Source: Lentisphaerota bacterium
Lineage (GTDB): Bacteria; Verrucomicrobiota; Lentisphaeria; Victivallales; Victivallaceae
Length of the DNA stretch: 64,000 nt
NCBI GenBank assembly: GCA_015061775.1
Contig: SUVY01000004.1
Span: 16,488 to 80,487, forward strand
Reading direction: 5' to 3'
A program made the translations under genes and the position numbers. Every line of letters begins with the position of its first letter. Position 1 is the stretch's first letter. The notes under the pieces were generated by a model. The model searched no databases and had not been told where the DNA came from. It worked only from the letters and a program-made list of their open reading frames with translations. Below, in pieces: positions 1-8,601 of the stretch.

Positions 1-577
1 GCTGAGCCTCGCGGGCAAGCTCGACAGCAAGACCGGCAGGGATCACGCGGAAACCGAATTTGGCGGAAGCCTCTTTGTAGTTGTTACAAATTCCTTCGTA
101 CATCGCCTTCTGACCACCCCATTTGTGCAGACGGGGATCATCGCTGCGGTATGCCCAGGTCTGCTGGAAGACGATCTCAGCATCAGGAGCATATTTTTTG
201 ACATAGGCGACAAGTTTATCAAGCTCAGGATAGAAGCTTCCCTTGACCCAGCTCTTGGGGCTCGCCTGCTGGATGGTGATGATATCCCATTTTTCAGCCT
301 GAAGCATATCGCGGAGTTTGACAGCTTTACCATTGTGCTTATAGCGTTTGACTTCAGCTTTAGCTTCCTCTTGCTCAGCGTATTTCCAATGACGCTGGAT
401 CGTGCAGCCGCCGTGGTTGGCGAAGACGAGAGTAAGTTTGTCTCCCTGCGCCTTGGCGATCGCCGGAAGCGAACCTCTCAAACTATGGGTGAAACTGTTG
501 CCGATAGTGAGGACTTTGACTTCTGCCGCGGACAGTGCAAATGCCGCAAGCGCCATAACAAACATGATTTTTTTCAT
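1..577 (-). CDS. Secreted DUF4886 (SGNH-like) protein, 3' end cut by window edge
   Basis: About 192 codons are visible and the frame stays open to the left edge, so the C-terminus lies outside the window. It starts MKKIMFVMALAAFALSAAEV, a typical signal peptide with an AxxA-type cleavage region, followed by KVLTIGNSFTHSL. The GNSF block with following His and the later DIITIQQASP segment fit DUF4886, an SGNH-hydrolase-like family common in Bacteroidetes and Lentisphaerae; the function is probably ester or glycan hydrolysis outside the cytoplasm, but this is family inference. AAGGAAAA lies just upstream of the ATG. It is transcribed divergently from the antiporter gene. Confidence 0.8.
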   Translation of the reverse strand, partial: MKKIMFVMALAAFALSAAEVKVLTIGNSFTHSLRGSLPAIAKAQGDKLTLVFANHGGCTIQRHWKYAEQEEAKAEVKRYKHNGKAVKLRDMLQAEKWDIITIQQASPKSWVKGSFYPELDKLVAYVKKYAPDAEIVFQQTWAYRSDDPRLHKWGGQKAMYEGICNNYKEASAKFGFRVIPAGLAVELAREAQ

Positions 578-616
578 TGCTTTTTCCTTTCTGCAATAGA
601 TCTTAAGAGATTGCAT

Positions 617-645
617 AATATAACACGCTGACGGTTTATTTTCAA
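617..645 (-). promoter_or_regulatory. Sigma70-type promoter for the DUF4886 gene
   Basis: On the minus strand TTGAAA (640-645) is separated by 17 bp from TATATT (617-622), about 40 bp upstream of the ATG at 577. Confidence 0.6.
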
Positions 646-685
646 ACAACTGAAACAAAAAAACTTCCTCCCATGTTTTTCCTCA

Positions 686-714
686 TTGACGAATTTGCTT
701 TTCGGGTGTATATT
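686..714 (+). promoter_or_regulatory. Sigma70-type promoter for the antiporter unit
   Basis: TTGACG (686-691), 17 bp spacer, TATATT (709-714). The expected transcript start near 721 leaves a leader of roughly 68 nt before the ATG at 789. Confidence 0.65.
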
Positions 715-788
715 ATGCGCATACCCGGAACAAAAAAACAATTTGTTCGACGCATATTTGCGCCAAATGTATTTTAAGGCAAAGTATT

Positions 789-2906
789 ATGGAAGAAAAT
801 CTTTCTGTGGCAGTCCGCGTAGCGGCACTCGCCATCCAACTCGGCGTCATTTTGTTTACCGCCCGCTTCTGCGGCGCAGCTGCAACAAAATTGCGTATTC
901 CCTCTGTCCTCGGTGAACTTATTGCAGGTATCGTCATCGGTCCTTATGTGCTGGGAGCACTACCGCTTCCGCTGCACGGATTTCACCATGGATTATTTCC
1001 GCTTGCGGAAGGCGCGGCGATCCCGGTATCGCTTCCGCTTTACGGAATAGCAACTCTCGGATCGATCATCCTGCTCTTCATGTCGGGTCTGGAAACTGAT
1101 CTCAGAATGTTTTTCCGTTACAGCGTGGTCGGCACGGTCGTCGGTCTCGGCGGAGTTATTTTCAGCTTCATTTTCGGTGCCGGTCTCGGAGTGTTCGCCC
1201 TTAAAGCCAGTTTCATGGATCCGCGCTGTCTCTTTCTCGGAATCCTCTGCACCGCAACCAGCGTCGGCATCACCGCACGCATCCTCTCTGAGAAACGCAG
1301 CATCGACTCTCCGGAAGGTACGACCATTCTCGCGGCTGCCGTTATCGACGATGTGCTTGGAATCATCTGCCTTGCGATCGTCATGGGTATTGCTGCGGCA
1401 TCCGGTTCAGGAGGCTCCATCGCATGGAGCAAAATCGGTGTGATCGCTGTCAAGAGCTTCGGAATCTGGCTCGGTGTTACTGCTCTGGGACTTGTTTTTG
1501 CCCACAAGATCGCAGCCTTTCTCAAAATGTTCAAGGGAAGTGTGAACTTCTCAGTTCTCGCGTTCGGACTTGCCATGCTCCTTGCCGGACTCTTTGAGCA
1601 GGCTGGTCTTGCCATGATCGTCGGAGCTTACGTCATGGGTCTCTGCCTCTCAAAAACCGATATCGCATTCGCCATCCAGAGACCGCTCACTCCGGTATAT
1701 AATCTGCTTGTCCCTGTATTCTTCGTAGTTATGGGTATGCTGGTCGATATCAGAGTTATGACCAACCCCGTTGTCCTCAAACTCGGACTTATTTACAGCG
1801 TCCTTGCGATCGCAGCCAAAGTCATCGGATGCGCCCTGCCCGCGCTTTTCATGAACTTCAATGCAATAGGAGCTCTGAGAATCGGTGCCGGAATGATCCC
1901 ACGCGGTGAAGTCGCACTCATCATCGCCGGAATCGGCGCAACAACCATGATGAATTTGAATGGCGAAAGCCGTCCTATCATCGACCCTGAACTCTTCGGT
2001 GTCGCAATCATCATGACATTGACAACCACTCTTGCAGCTCCTCCACTCCTCTCGGCGATACTTGCCGTCAAAAAGAAAGGTGTGCGCCACGAGAAAGCTG
2101 ATGCAAAACTTATCTGCACTGAATACGCCTTCCCGTCTGATATCATCAGAGAATTTGTCATGCGCGATATGATCCCGAACTTCAGAAACGAGGGTTTCCG
2201 CCACTCTGAGTACGCCAAAGACAGCGGAGTCATCACCTTCCGCAAAGAGTCCTCTACTTTCTCGCTGACGATCGACGGAAACAACTTCTGTTTTGAATCC
2301 GCAGAAAGAGAACTTGATATCATCAAAGCCGTTATGTATGAAACCATCGTCGGACTGCATCAGAGCCTCACTCAGCTCAAAGAACTCGCGACTCCGGAAC
2401 GCATGGATCAGGTTCTCTCCGGCTCTAAAGCAAGTCCCATCGACCGCAGCATCAAAATGGAAAAGATCCTCGCACCAAACTGTGTCGTCTTCCTCAACGG
2501 AAAGAACAAAAAAGACGTCATCGAAGAGATGGTTCGCGTCCTCGACCAGGAACATAAACTTACTGATACTCAAATCTGTATCGATGATGTTCTTGCACGT
2601 GAAGAGGTCATTACAACTTGTATGCCGGGTGGTATCGCCCTGCCCCACGGCAGAACCGACGGAGCAAAAGAACTCGTATCCGTCATCGGTATCAGCAAAG
2701 ACGGTGTCCTCTGCGACGCTCCGGACGGCAAACCGACTCACGTTTTTGTTCTCAGCGTATGCCCCAAAGAGGCGCATGCTCCTTACTTGAGATATGTCTC
2801 CATGATCGCCAGAGTCCTCGATGGCTATGAGGCTGTTCAAAATATATGCCAGATCAACGATACTGCTGAAATACGCAGAACCTTTTTAAACATGAAAGGG
2901 AAATAA
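789..2906 (+). CDS. CPA2-type cation/proton antiporter with C-terminal PTS EIIA domain
   Basis: 705 residues. Residues 1-430 are a run of hydrophobic segments with the family look of CPA2 Na+(K+)/H+ exchangers, including the N-terminal IPSVLGELIAGIVIGP block and a DD pair in the VIDDVLGI helix. After a soluble linker, residues 560-700 resemble a mannitol/fructose-type PTS EIIA domain, with GGIALPHGR carrying the expected phospho-accepting His (about residue 620). It should act in the inner membrane, exchanging Na+ or K+ for H+. The fusion suggests phosphorylation-dependent control of ion flux, but no EI or HPr gene is present here to supply phosphate. First gene of a unit continuing into 2911. 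Confidence 0.88.
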   Translation: MEENLSVAVRVAALAIQLGVILFTARFCGAAATKLRIPSVLGELIAGIVIGPYVLGALPLPLHGFHHGLFPLAEGAAIPVSLPLYGIATLGSIILLFMSGLETDLRMFFRYSVVGTVVGLGGVIFSFIFGAGLGVFALKASFMDPRCLFLGILCTATSVGITARILSEKRSIDSPEGTTILAAAVIDDVLGIICLAIVMGIAAASGSGGSIAWSKIGVIAVKSFGIWLGVTALGLVFAHKIAAFLKMFKGSVNFSVLAFGLAMLLAGLFEQAGLAMIVGAYVMGLCLSKTDIAFAIQRPLTPVYNLLVPVFFVVMGMLVDIRVMTNPVVLKLGLIYSVLAIAAKVIGCALPALFMNFNAIGALRIGAGMIPRGEVALIIAGIGATTMMNLNGESRPIIDPELFGVAIIMTLTTTLAAPPLLSAILAVKKKGVRHEKADAKLICTEYAFPSDIIREFVMRDMIPNFRNEGFRHSEYAKDSGVITFRKESSTFSLTIDGNNFCFESAERELDIIKAVMYETIVGLHQSLTQLKELATPERMDQVLSGSKASPIDRSIKMEKILAPNCVVFLNGKNKKDVIEEMVRVLDQEHKLTDTQICIDDVLAREEVITTCMPGGIALPHGRTDGAKELVSVIGISKDGVLCDAPDGKPTHVFVLSVCPKEAHAPYLRYVSMIARVLDGYEAVQNICQINDTAEIRRTFLNMKGK

Positions 2907-2910
2907 GCAA

Positions 2911-3501
2911 ATGCCCGAGCACGTTTTTCCGAATCAGCGTATTCCGTACAGAAAGTACAGAAACTGCATGAATGGCCCTCTTAAAGAGCCGGGATATGCA
3001 GCAATCTCGGTCGATGAGAATTACATCAGCCTGAGAGCGATTTTGCACGATACAGATATGTATTCTGAATCCACAGGAGAGGATCAGCCGATGTGGATGC
3101 TCGGTGACGTGCTGGAGTTCTTCTTCTGGCTGCCTCCGCGCAACGATTACTATGAAACTCAGGTGTCTATCAACGGAGACAAACTGCAGATCCACCTTAA
3201 CGAATTTTACATCGTTTATGATCTTCCGCTCGAAAGCATCCTCGGAAAATGCGGTATGCAGGCAAAAATCCGCCGTTTCCCCAGCAAAAATGTCTGGTAC
3301 GGAAAAATCCAGATCCCGCTCAAAGAGATCGGCATCGAATACAAAGACCTCGAGGGATTGCGATTCTTTTCCGGAAGATATAACCACAATCACGCCTGGG
3401 ATGAACCGGAACTGTCCGCCACCTGCAAATTTGAAGGAGGATCTTTCCACAGCCCGACAGAGTGGAGCATACTCCATCTAAACAAAGATAACGCAAAATA
3501 A
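2911..3501 (+). CDS. CBM9/DOMON-like carbohydrate-binding protein
   Basis: 196 residues with no signal peptide. The pattern of a SISLRAILHD-like strand, then GDVLEFFFW, a YYETQVSINGD segment and a late FFSGRYNHNHAW strand matches the beta-sandwich of family 9 carbohydrate-binding modules and DOMON domains. In secreted enzymes these bind sugar ends; as a free cytoplasmic protein its job is unknown. It begins 4 bp after the antiporter stop, so co-translation is likely, and is followed by a strong terminator. Assignment is by pattern only; a DUF of similar fold is possible. Confidence 0.6.
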   Translation: MPEHVFPNQRIPYRKYRNCMNGPLKEPGYAAISVDENYISLRAILHDTDMYSESTGEDQPMWMLGDVLEFFFWLPPRNDYYETQVSINGDKLQIHLNEFYIVYDLPLESILGKCGMQAKIRRFPSKNVWYGKIQIPLKEIGIEYKDLEGLRFFSGRYNHNHAWDEPELSATCKFEGGSFHSPTEWSILHLNKDNAK

Positions 3502-3520
3502 TCCTGCGTTCTGAAAAAAC

Positions 3521-3558
3521 ACGGTGTTCCGCAACTTTATGAGGCGAAACACCGTTTT
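3521..3558 (+). terminator. Intrinsic terminator after the antiporter unit
   Basis: A 12-bp stem with one mismatch (3521-3532 with 3543-3554), loop of about 10 nt, then a short T-run ending near 3558. It sits 20 bp after the stop at 3501. Confidence 0.8.
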
Positions 3559-3583
3559 TATTTGAAACTCAGCTGTTTCAATC

Positions 3584-3612
3584 TTGATTTTACGCTATAT
3601 GTGAAGTACATT
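3584..3612 (+). promoter_or_regulatory. Candidate promoter for the monooxygenase gene
   Basis: TTGATT (3584-3589), 17 bp, TACATT (3607-3612), about 34 bp before the ATG at 3646. Placed right after the upstream terminator, which supports a separate transcript. Confidence 0.45.
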
Positions 3613-3645
3613 ATCGATATCAACCAATACAAAAAGGAGACAACT

Positions 3646-3960
3646 ATGATATACGTCATCGCCCGCTCAGTACTCAATCCCGGATGCAAAGAAAAATTCA
3701 TCGAAGCCGCTCTCGACAACATTCCGACCGTCAGAGAGGAAGAGGGTTGCATCATGTATGACCTTACCGAAGATTTCAACTCCGGACTTTCTGCTCAGGC
3801 TGAGACTGATGAAAACGCCACCACCTTTATCGAAGCGTGGGAGAGCATGGATCACCTTATGGCGCATTTGCAGAGCAGCCACATGGCAAAATTCCGCGAA
3901 CGCATCACAGGGCTCAGAAAGAGCTCTTCTCTTCAGGTTGTATCTCCGGTTTCCCGCTGA
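3646..3960 (+). CDS. Antibiotic biosynthesis monooxygenase (ABM) domain protein
   Basis: 104 residues. The short alpha/beta domain starts MIYVIARSVLNPGCKEKF and contains REEEGCIMYDL and ESMDHLMAHLQSSHM, the pattern of the dimeric ABM/YgiN ferredoxin-like fold. Such proteins are cofactor-free monooxygenases or quinol oxygenases acting in the cytoplasm; substrate cannot be told from sequence. The ATG at 3646 is chosen because AAAGGAG stands directly before it and because an upstream in-frame start would lie ahead of the promoter. It ends in a strong terminator at 4013-4047. Confidence 0.85.
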   Translation: MIYVIARSVLNPGCKEKFIEAALDNIPTVREEEGCIMYDLTEDFNSGLSAQAETDENATTFIEAWESMDHLMAHLQSSHMAKFRERITGLRKSSSLQVVSPVSR

Positions 3961-4012
3961 GAACCGTTCCTGCATTTGCGATGAGCCGTTTTGGTCGGCT
4001 CACTGCTGTTAC

Positions 4013-4047
4013 GCACGCAGAGCACAACCGCTTTGCGTGCCTTTTTT
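4013..4047 (+). terminator. Intrinsic terminator after the ABM gene
   Basis: GCACGCA (4013-4019) pairs perfectly with TGCGTGC (4034-4040), followed by a T-run to 4047. It points toward and precedes the convergent stop at 4132. An additional perfect 7-bp hairpin at 3982-4002 has no T-run. Confidence 0.8.
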
Positions 4048-4131
4048 GCCGCTGTACTTGAGAGTCTTCCGTATCGGGAACGGGAATTTCCGGCAAGTTC
4101 CAGAGGAAAGATGTATTTCCGGAACGCACCA

Positions 4132-5778
4132 TTACTTGCGATGTATATTCACAGAATTTTGTATCCACACCGGAGCAAAATTTTTGTACCCGTTGCTTTT
4201 ACCCGGAATAACTTCTGATGTGCCGCATTTCTCTATTTTGTTGTTTTTCAGCGTCACATTGTCGGCGGCATAGAGAAATATCGCGGCTCCCGGAGAATCG
4301 TTGATAATATTATTTTCGATAAGCAAATTGCGGTTTTCCGGAACCGGAACAAACTTTTTTCCATCAAGACGGGCAAAGGTGCTGATGACACCCGGAGTAT
4401 AACTTGCAGGCTGGTTTATTGAGCTGTAACCGATTTCCCGCATGACATTGCCGCGGACGGTTATATTACTGCACCAGCCGGCTTCTCTCCAGTAATTGAA
4501 TTCTCCGCCAAGCGTTATTGCCGCCCCTTTTATGCGCTCAAAACGGTTGTTGGAAATGATGCCGTTACTGGACATTATGCGAATGCCGCGCGCCCGGTGA
4601 TCGTGAAAAATATTATTGGTGATTTCAAAACCGGACACTCCGGATGCCGGAATATAAAAGAAACAATCCTCCGGCACATCGATATTTTCTTTTACCGTTA
4701 TCTCATAAGCTGAGACTCCGGAAGTTCCGCGAACCGGGAAAAATTTTGGAGCAAGTCCGATGAGCTCATCCCTCTCTGAACTTACTTTTATGCTTTCAAG
4801 GTGCGCTCTTGCAATGATCTTATAGTCTCCCTGACGGACAAAAATCACCTCATCGCCTTTTTTGAACACCTCTTCAAAATGAGTTTTGAATTGCCCGTAC
4901 GGATAAATCGAGGCAAAACTGTTTGCGCTGCGTATTCTTGCGACTGGAAGCAGCTCGCTGTGAAAATTTATTCCGTCGTCTCCGAGATAACTGAATTCAC
5001 AGTTTTTTATTACCGCGCCGCCTGAGCTGGTGGCAAGATTTATTCCGTCTGCACATGAGGCGAGCAGACGCTTGGCAGACGCTCCGGCAGGAGGAGCAGT
5101 CCTGATGATCTTCACACCATCGAAACTCATTTTTCCGTGTCCGTACCGGCTGTGGAACGCAACTCCCGGCGAGGCATAAACATTTATGTTGATAAAGTCA
5201 AGTTTGCCGCAGCGTGAGATGCTGAACGCGCTCGGAGAACGGAAATTCACTGCGACTTTATCGTTCACTTCGACAACGTGTTTTCCCCGTACGGTAAAAA
5301 CTCCTTTGTCCTGCGATACAGCTTTGAGCTTTCCGTAAACGTCGGCACTTGATTTTTTCCATTCGCCGTCCGGAGTAAACAAGTGGATATAACTTTTTTC
5401 AAATTCTCTGGTGAGTTTGGGATATCCCTCATCGACAGTAAAATGAAATTTATTACCGTCAACTTTGGTCACAACGCCCTGAGTAAAAGGCAATATGCTG
5501 TAATCCACACTTAAATTTTCAATAGTGATATTGTCGCAGCAAGTCATCACAAATGCGCTGATATCATTTTTCTCCACCATTATCGTCGCCCCGTTGCCAT
5601 ATATGGTAAAGTTACTGATATCTTTAAGTTTCACCGATTTTTTCTGACGGTAAACCTTTCTTTCGAGAGTGATCGATTTTTTTCCGGCGGCGACAGCCTT
5701 TTGGATATCCAAATTCAAATCAGCCCGAAGCGGCAGAAAAAAGGATAGCATCAGAGCGTAGATAAGACAGTTTTTCAT
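4132..5778 (-). CDS. Secreted right-handed beta-helix protein, possible GH110-like glycosidase
   Basis: 548 residues. Residues 1-19 form a signal peptide ending ...LPLRA. The rest has many short beta-helix rungs (NFTIYGNGATI, NITIENLSVDY, GFEITNNIFHDHRARGI, GIISNNRFERI, NLLIENNIINDS, VTLKNNKIEKC). The DDGINFHSE segment and the HDHRARGI rung resemble GH110 alpha-1,3-galactosidases, whose catalytic face carries paired Asp residues; I rate that assignment as probable rather than proven. It would act on galactose-containing glycans outside the cytoplasm. It is the last gene of the lacI - pseudopilin - beta-helix unit, 10 bp after the pseudopilin stop. Confidence 0.72.
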   Translation of the reverse strand: MKNCLIYALMLSFFLPLRADLNLDIQKAVAAGKKSITLERKVYRQKKSVKLKDISNFTIYGNGATIMVEKNDISAFVMTCCDNITIENLSVDYSILPFTQGVVTKVDGNKFHFTVDEGYPKLTREFEKSYIHLFTPDGEWKKSSADVYGKLKAVSQDKGVFTVRGKHVVEVNDKVAVNFRSPSAFSISRCGKLDFININVYASPGVAFHSRYGHGKMSFDGVKIIRTAPPAGASAKRLLASCADGINLATSSGGAVIKNCEFSYLGDDGINFHSELLPVARIRSANSFASIYPYGQFKTHFEEVFKKGDEVIFVRQGDYKIIARAHLESIKVSSERDELIGLAPKFFPVRGTSGVSAYEITVKENIDVPEDCFFYIPASGVSGFEITNNIFHDHRARGIRIMSSNGIISNNRFERIKGAAITLGGEFNYWREAGWCSNITVRGNVMREIGYSSINQPASYTPGVISTFARLDGKKFVPVPENRNLLIENNIINDSPGAAIFLYAADNVTLKNNKIEKCGTSEVIPGKSNGYKNFAPVWIQNSVNIHRK

Positions 5779-5788
5779 GAGTCATACC

Positions 5789-6628
5789 TCAGAAACTCTC
5801 AAGTTCAAAATCCTGATTGCGGAACATCTTTTTTCCGATGACGCCCGGACACTTCTGAGCAAACTCTCCGCGGGAGTCCGAAGTAACGTGACCGTCTCCC
5901 CACAAAACTCCGGCGCGTCCGTTGTGGCGGCCGTGCAGCTCCTTGCCGGAGCTGTCGTTGAGCAAATTCAACTCATACCACTGGCAGCGGCGGTTTACTG
6001 CGCTGTTGACGCTGTCTGCGACCAGCAGCCATCCGCTGGCATTTTTGACCTGCTGCGGAACAAAGAGAAAATCGTTTCCGCGTCCCTTCATGAGTTTGCG
6101 GTGTTTGTCCCAGTCCGGGTCAGTTATCGGCAGAGAACCGGGATGAGTGCTCCAATGCAGAGCGGTTCCATAACAGCTGGTGTGTCTGCCGAGCAGATTT
6201 CCGCTGCCGTCAGGTCCCTTGTAGTTATGAGGCATCGGAACACTCGGCTCAATGCCGGGACACAGCATCGAATTCATATTTGACACGTAATGTCCTCCGA
6301 GTTTTGCATTTGCAGCGGCGGACTTGTACTTTCTCATCACATCCCGGTTGAGATACATATTCCATTGCGTATCGGCGTGAAGTCCGAGATCACTGCCGAA
6401 CATCATCATTACCTTGTGGTCCTCTGTGTAGCTGAAAATTCCAAGACCGCTCTGTTTAAGGTTGTTTTGACAAGTAGCGGCTTTGGCGCGGTTTCTTGCC
6501 TGACTTAATGCGGGCATAAGCATTCCTGCCAGAATAGCGATGATGGCGATTACCACCAGCAGCTCAATGAGTGTGAAAAAGCGGCTCTCTTTTTTCATGG
6601 AACAATGGAAGTGATGTGATGCGTTCAT
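5789..6628 (-). CDS. Pseudopilin-like protein with H-X9-DG motif
   Basis: 279 residues. A basic leader is followed by [19 protein letters not shown], the class III prepilin signal cleaved before the Phe and methylated, with Glu at position +5. The C-terminal [12 protein letters not shown] is an exact H-X9-DG motif, diagnostic of a pseudopilin family greatly expanded in Lentisphaerae and Planctomycetes. The first ATG has AAGGAGAC upstream, whereas the Met ten codons later has no ribosome site. Placed between a LacI regulator and a glycosidase, it probably belongs to the same sugar-use unit; whether it forms a secretion pseudopilus or a surface sugar binder is unknown. Confidence 0.87.
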   Translation of the reverse strand: MNASHHFHCSMKKESRFFTLIELLVVIAIIAILAGMLMPALSQARNRAKAATCQNNLKQSGLGIFSYTEDHKVMMMFGSDLGLHADTQWNMYLNRDVMRKYKSAAANAKLGGHYVSNMNSMLCPGIEPSVPMPHNYKGPDGSGNLLGRHTSCYGTALHWSTHPGSLPITDPDWDKHRKLMKGRGNDFLFVPQQVKNASGWLLVADSVNSAVNRRCQWYELNLLNDSSGKELHGRHNGRAGVLWGDGHVTSDSRGEFAQKCPGVIGKKMFRNQDFELESF

Positions 6629-6646
6629 AGTAAGTCTCCTTGGGTT

Positions 6647-7660
6647 TCAGTTTTGTTTTGGAATATCTGTACTGTCTCGTTTTATCAATCGGCATTTGGG
6701 GGCATAATCTACTTCATACCGGGTGTTTTCAAGTTTGTTCATAAGATAATTCACCGCTGATTGAGCAACTTCCCGGTTGGGCTGTCTTACCGTTGTCAAC
6801 GCGGGGATAGAGAGGGCAGAAGAGGATATATCATCAAATCCCATGACAGAGAGATCTTTGGGAACATTTATCCCGAGCTGATGTGCTGCCTGAAGCACGC
6901 GCAGAGCCAGAGTGTCGCACACACAAAACACAGCTGTAGCCTCCGAGTGCTTTTTCAGCAGTCCGGAAATTTGATCTATCGTCACATCATCAAATGTTTC
7001 GGCAAGATATTCAATAGGTGCATATTGCAAACCAAACTCTTTGGAATATTTTTGAAAAGCCCGGACACGGGCATTGTCACGGTTGTTCCACCAGTTTATT
7101 GAGAGCATGAGTATTTTTTTGTGTCCGAGCTGCGTCAAATGCTGCAACGCCTCTTTTACTCCGAAAGAGTGGTCGTAACGGATAACGGGGTGTCCGCAAT
7201 TATCCGCCTGTTCGTCGCTGGTAAGGATCAGCAGTTTGTCGGCGCATACAGCAGGAAAAGTACCTTTGACAAAGGTTGCATCGACCACTACTGCGTCACA
7301 ACTTGCCGCCAGACTGCCGGCAAAGTCATGCAGGGTCTCGTAACGATGCGAGGGGCGGAATATGATCTGATAATTTTTTTCTTCCAGAATTTTAGTAAGC
7401 TCGGTCATGGTTCTGATGCGGATCTCTCCCGCGCTGCCGCCGCTGAGAAACCCGATCATCCGGGTCTTTCCGGTACGCAGAGCGCGGGCAGCGGTATTGG
7501 GAGCAAGGTTCATTTCAGCGGCGATGCGGCGGATCAACTCTGCCTTCTCTTTGCCGACTCTGGTGTTGCCTTTGGAGTTATACATCACCTTCGCCACCGC
7601 GGCGGCAGATACTCCGGCAGCCTTTGCCACTTCACTCAACGTTGCAGTTTTTTTAATCAT
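6647..7660 (-). CDS. LacI-family transcriptional regulator
   Basis: 337 residues. Residues 1-55 are the LacI helix-turn-helix and hinge (TLSEVAKAAGVSAAAVAKVM ... TAARALRTG). Residues 60-330 are a periplasmic-binding-protein-like effector domain with VMGFDDISSSALSIPALTTVRQP, the standard LacI signature. It should bind a sugar and control the downstream pseudopilin and beta-helix genes. Start supported by AAGGTGGAG before the ATG. A palindrome in its leader (7694-7711) is a plausible operator for self-control. Confidence 0.93.
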   Translation of the reverse strand: MIKKTATLSEVAKAAGVSAAAVAKVMYNSKGNTRVGKEKAELIRRIAAEMNLAPNTAARALRTGKTRMIGFLSGGSAGEIRIRTMTELTKILEEKNYQIIFRPSHRYETLHDFAGSLAASCDAVVVDATFVKGTFPAVCADKLLILTSDEQADNCGHPVIRYDHSFGVKEALQHLTQLGHKKILMLSINWWNNRDNARVRAFQKYSKEFGLQYAPIEYLAETFDDVTIDQISGLLKKHSEATAVFCVCDTLALRVLQAAHQLGINVPKDLSVMGFDDISSSALSIPALTTVRQPNREVAQSAVNYLMNKLENTRYEVDYAPKCRLIKRDSTDIPKQN

Positions 7661-7693
7661 GACTCCACCTTGTTCTGGAAAATCTCAACCACT

Positions 7694-7711
7694 TGACCGA
7701 ACCTTAGGTCA
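7694..7711. promoter_or_regulatory. Candidate operator palindrome in lacI leader
   Basis: TGACC (7694-7698) and GGTCA (7707-7711) form an inverted repeat with an 8-bp centre. It lies between a possible minus-strand promoter (TATAGT at 7725-7730, TTGCTT 16 bp further upstream) and the lacI ATG, where a bound repressor would block transcription. Confidence 0.35.
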
Positions 7712-7857
7712 CCGCTTCGGAGATACTATACTTCACCAGTTGCAAAAAAGCAAGTGTCTAATTCACGGGAAGATAGTTTTTTCCCGATTTTTATGAAACG
7801 ACGATTGCAAAACTCTAAAAAAATTCAGGCAAACCCTCCGAACAAAGACCGATGTCC

Positions 7858-7886
7858 TTGATATTTCAGAACAAACGTTGTATAGT
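7858..7886 (+). promoter_or_regulatory. Sigma70-type promoter for the dtxR-like - mnmA - rlmH unit
   Basis: TTGATA (7858-7863), 17 bp, TATAGT (7881-7886). The expected start near 7893 favours the ATG at 7921 over any earlier in-frame start. Confidence 0.65.
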
Positions 7887-7920
7887 ATGTCGAAGCAATC
7901 TAACTTATCCGGAAACAAAT

Positions 7921-8601
7921 ATGAATCGTAAACTGTCAGAGAGCCTCGAAGATTATCTGGAGGCCATTGCCGAACTCATCGCCCTCAACGGACACGCTCA
8001 CACAAAAGAGATCGCCCAGAAGCTCAATGTTAAAATGCCATCCGTAACAGGAGCTTTGCGGCAGCTCAAACAAATGGGCTACATCGTTTATAACACTCAT
8101 TATCCCGTGCAGCTGACTCCAGAAGGAGTGGTCGTTGCCGGAAAAGTCGTTGAACGCCACAGGGTATTGAAGAAGTTCTTTTCCGACATTCTCGGACTTC
8201 CATACGACAAGGCTTATGAAACAGCCTGCCGTCTCGAACACGCCGTCGATGAAGACACCATTGCCAGATTCACGCTCTTTTCCGAGGCGATAGAAATGCG
8301 TCAGGATGCTAAAAAACTTCAGACTTATCTCACAGAAGCAATGGGATTTCTCAACCCCCAAGATGATTGCAAAGTTGTTCTGCTTTCAAATCTAAAACCG
8401 AACACTTCAGCTCAAATTCACCTCGCAGGAAGAAATATTCCTGAAGATAAACGCAAAGACTTCATCACAGGAACTCAAGTCGTTCTCAACGGAATATCGC
8501 TTGATAAAACAACTTACCACGTCCGGCTCGGAGAACAAAACACGGACATTCCTGCTGAGACCGCCGAAAATATCTGGGTAAAAACGGTCAATCTGTCATG
8601 A
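7921..8601 (+). CDS. DtxR/MntR-family metal-dependent regulator
   Basis: 226 residues. Residues 1-65 are the winged helix (SLEDYLEAIAEL, HTKEIAQKLNVKMPSVTGAL). Residues 65-140 are the metal-binding dimerization domain with VVERHRVLKKFF and ETACRLEHAVDEDT, containing the Glu/His ligands typical of the family. The C-terminal 70 residues look like the SH3-like FeoA domain. It should repress metal uptake genes when Mn2+ or Fe2+ is bound; no such target is in this window. Start at 7921 chosen from promoter position and GGAAAC upstream. Its stop overlaps the mnmA start (ATGA). Confidence 0.9.
   Translation: MNRKLSESLEDYLEAIAELIALNGHAHTKEIAQKLNVKMPSVTGALRQLKQMGYIVYNTHYPVQLTPEGVVVAGKVVERHRVLKKFFSDILGLPYDKAYETACRLEHAVDEDTIARFTLFSEAIEMRQDAKKLQTYLTEAMGFLNPQDDCKVVLLSNLKPNTSAQIHLAGRNIPEDKRKDFITGTQVVLNGISLDKTTYHVRLGEQNTDIPAETAENIWVKTVNLS

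Noticed and set aside
1650..2840. 396-codon minus-strand frame opposite the antiporter
   Set aside because: Shadow frame of the antiporter-EIIA gene; the translation is rich in Asp, Ser and Phe with no domain.
3982..4002. Perfect 7-bp hairpin as terminator of the ABM gene
   Set aside because: No T-run follows it; the hairpin at 4013-4047 is the better terminator.
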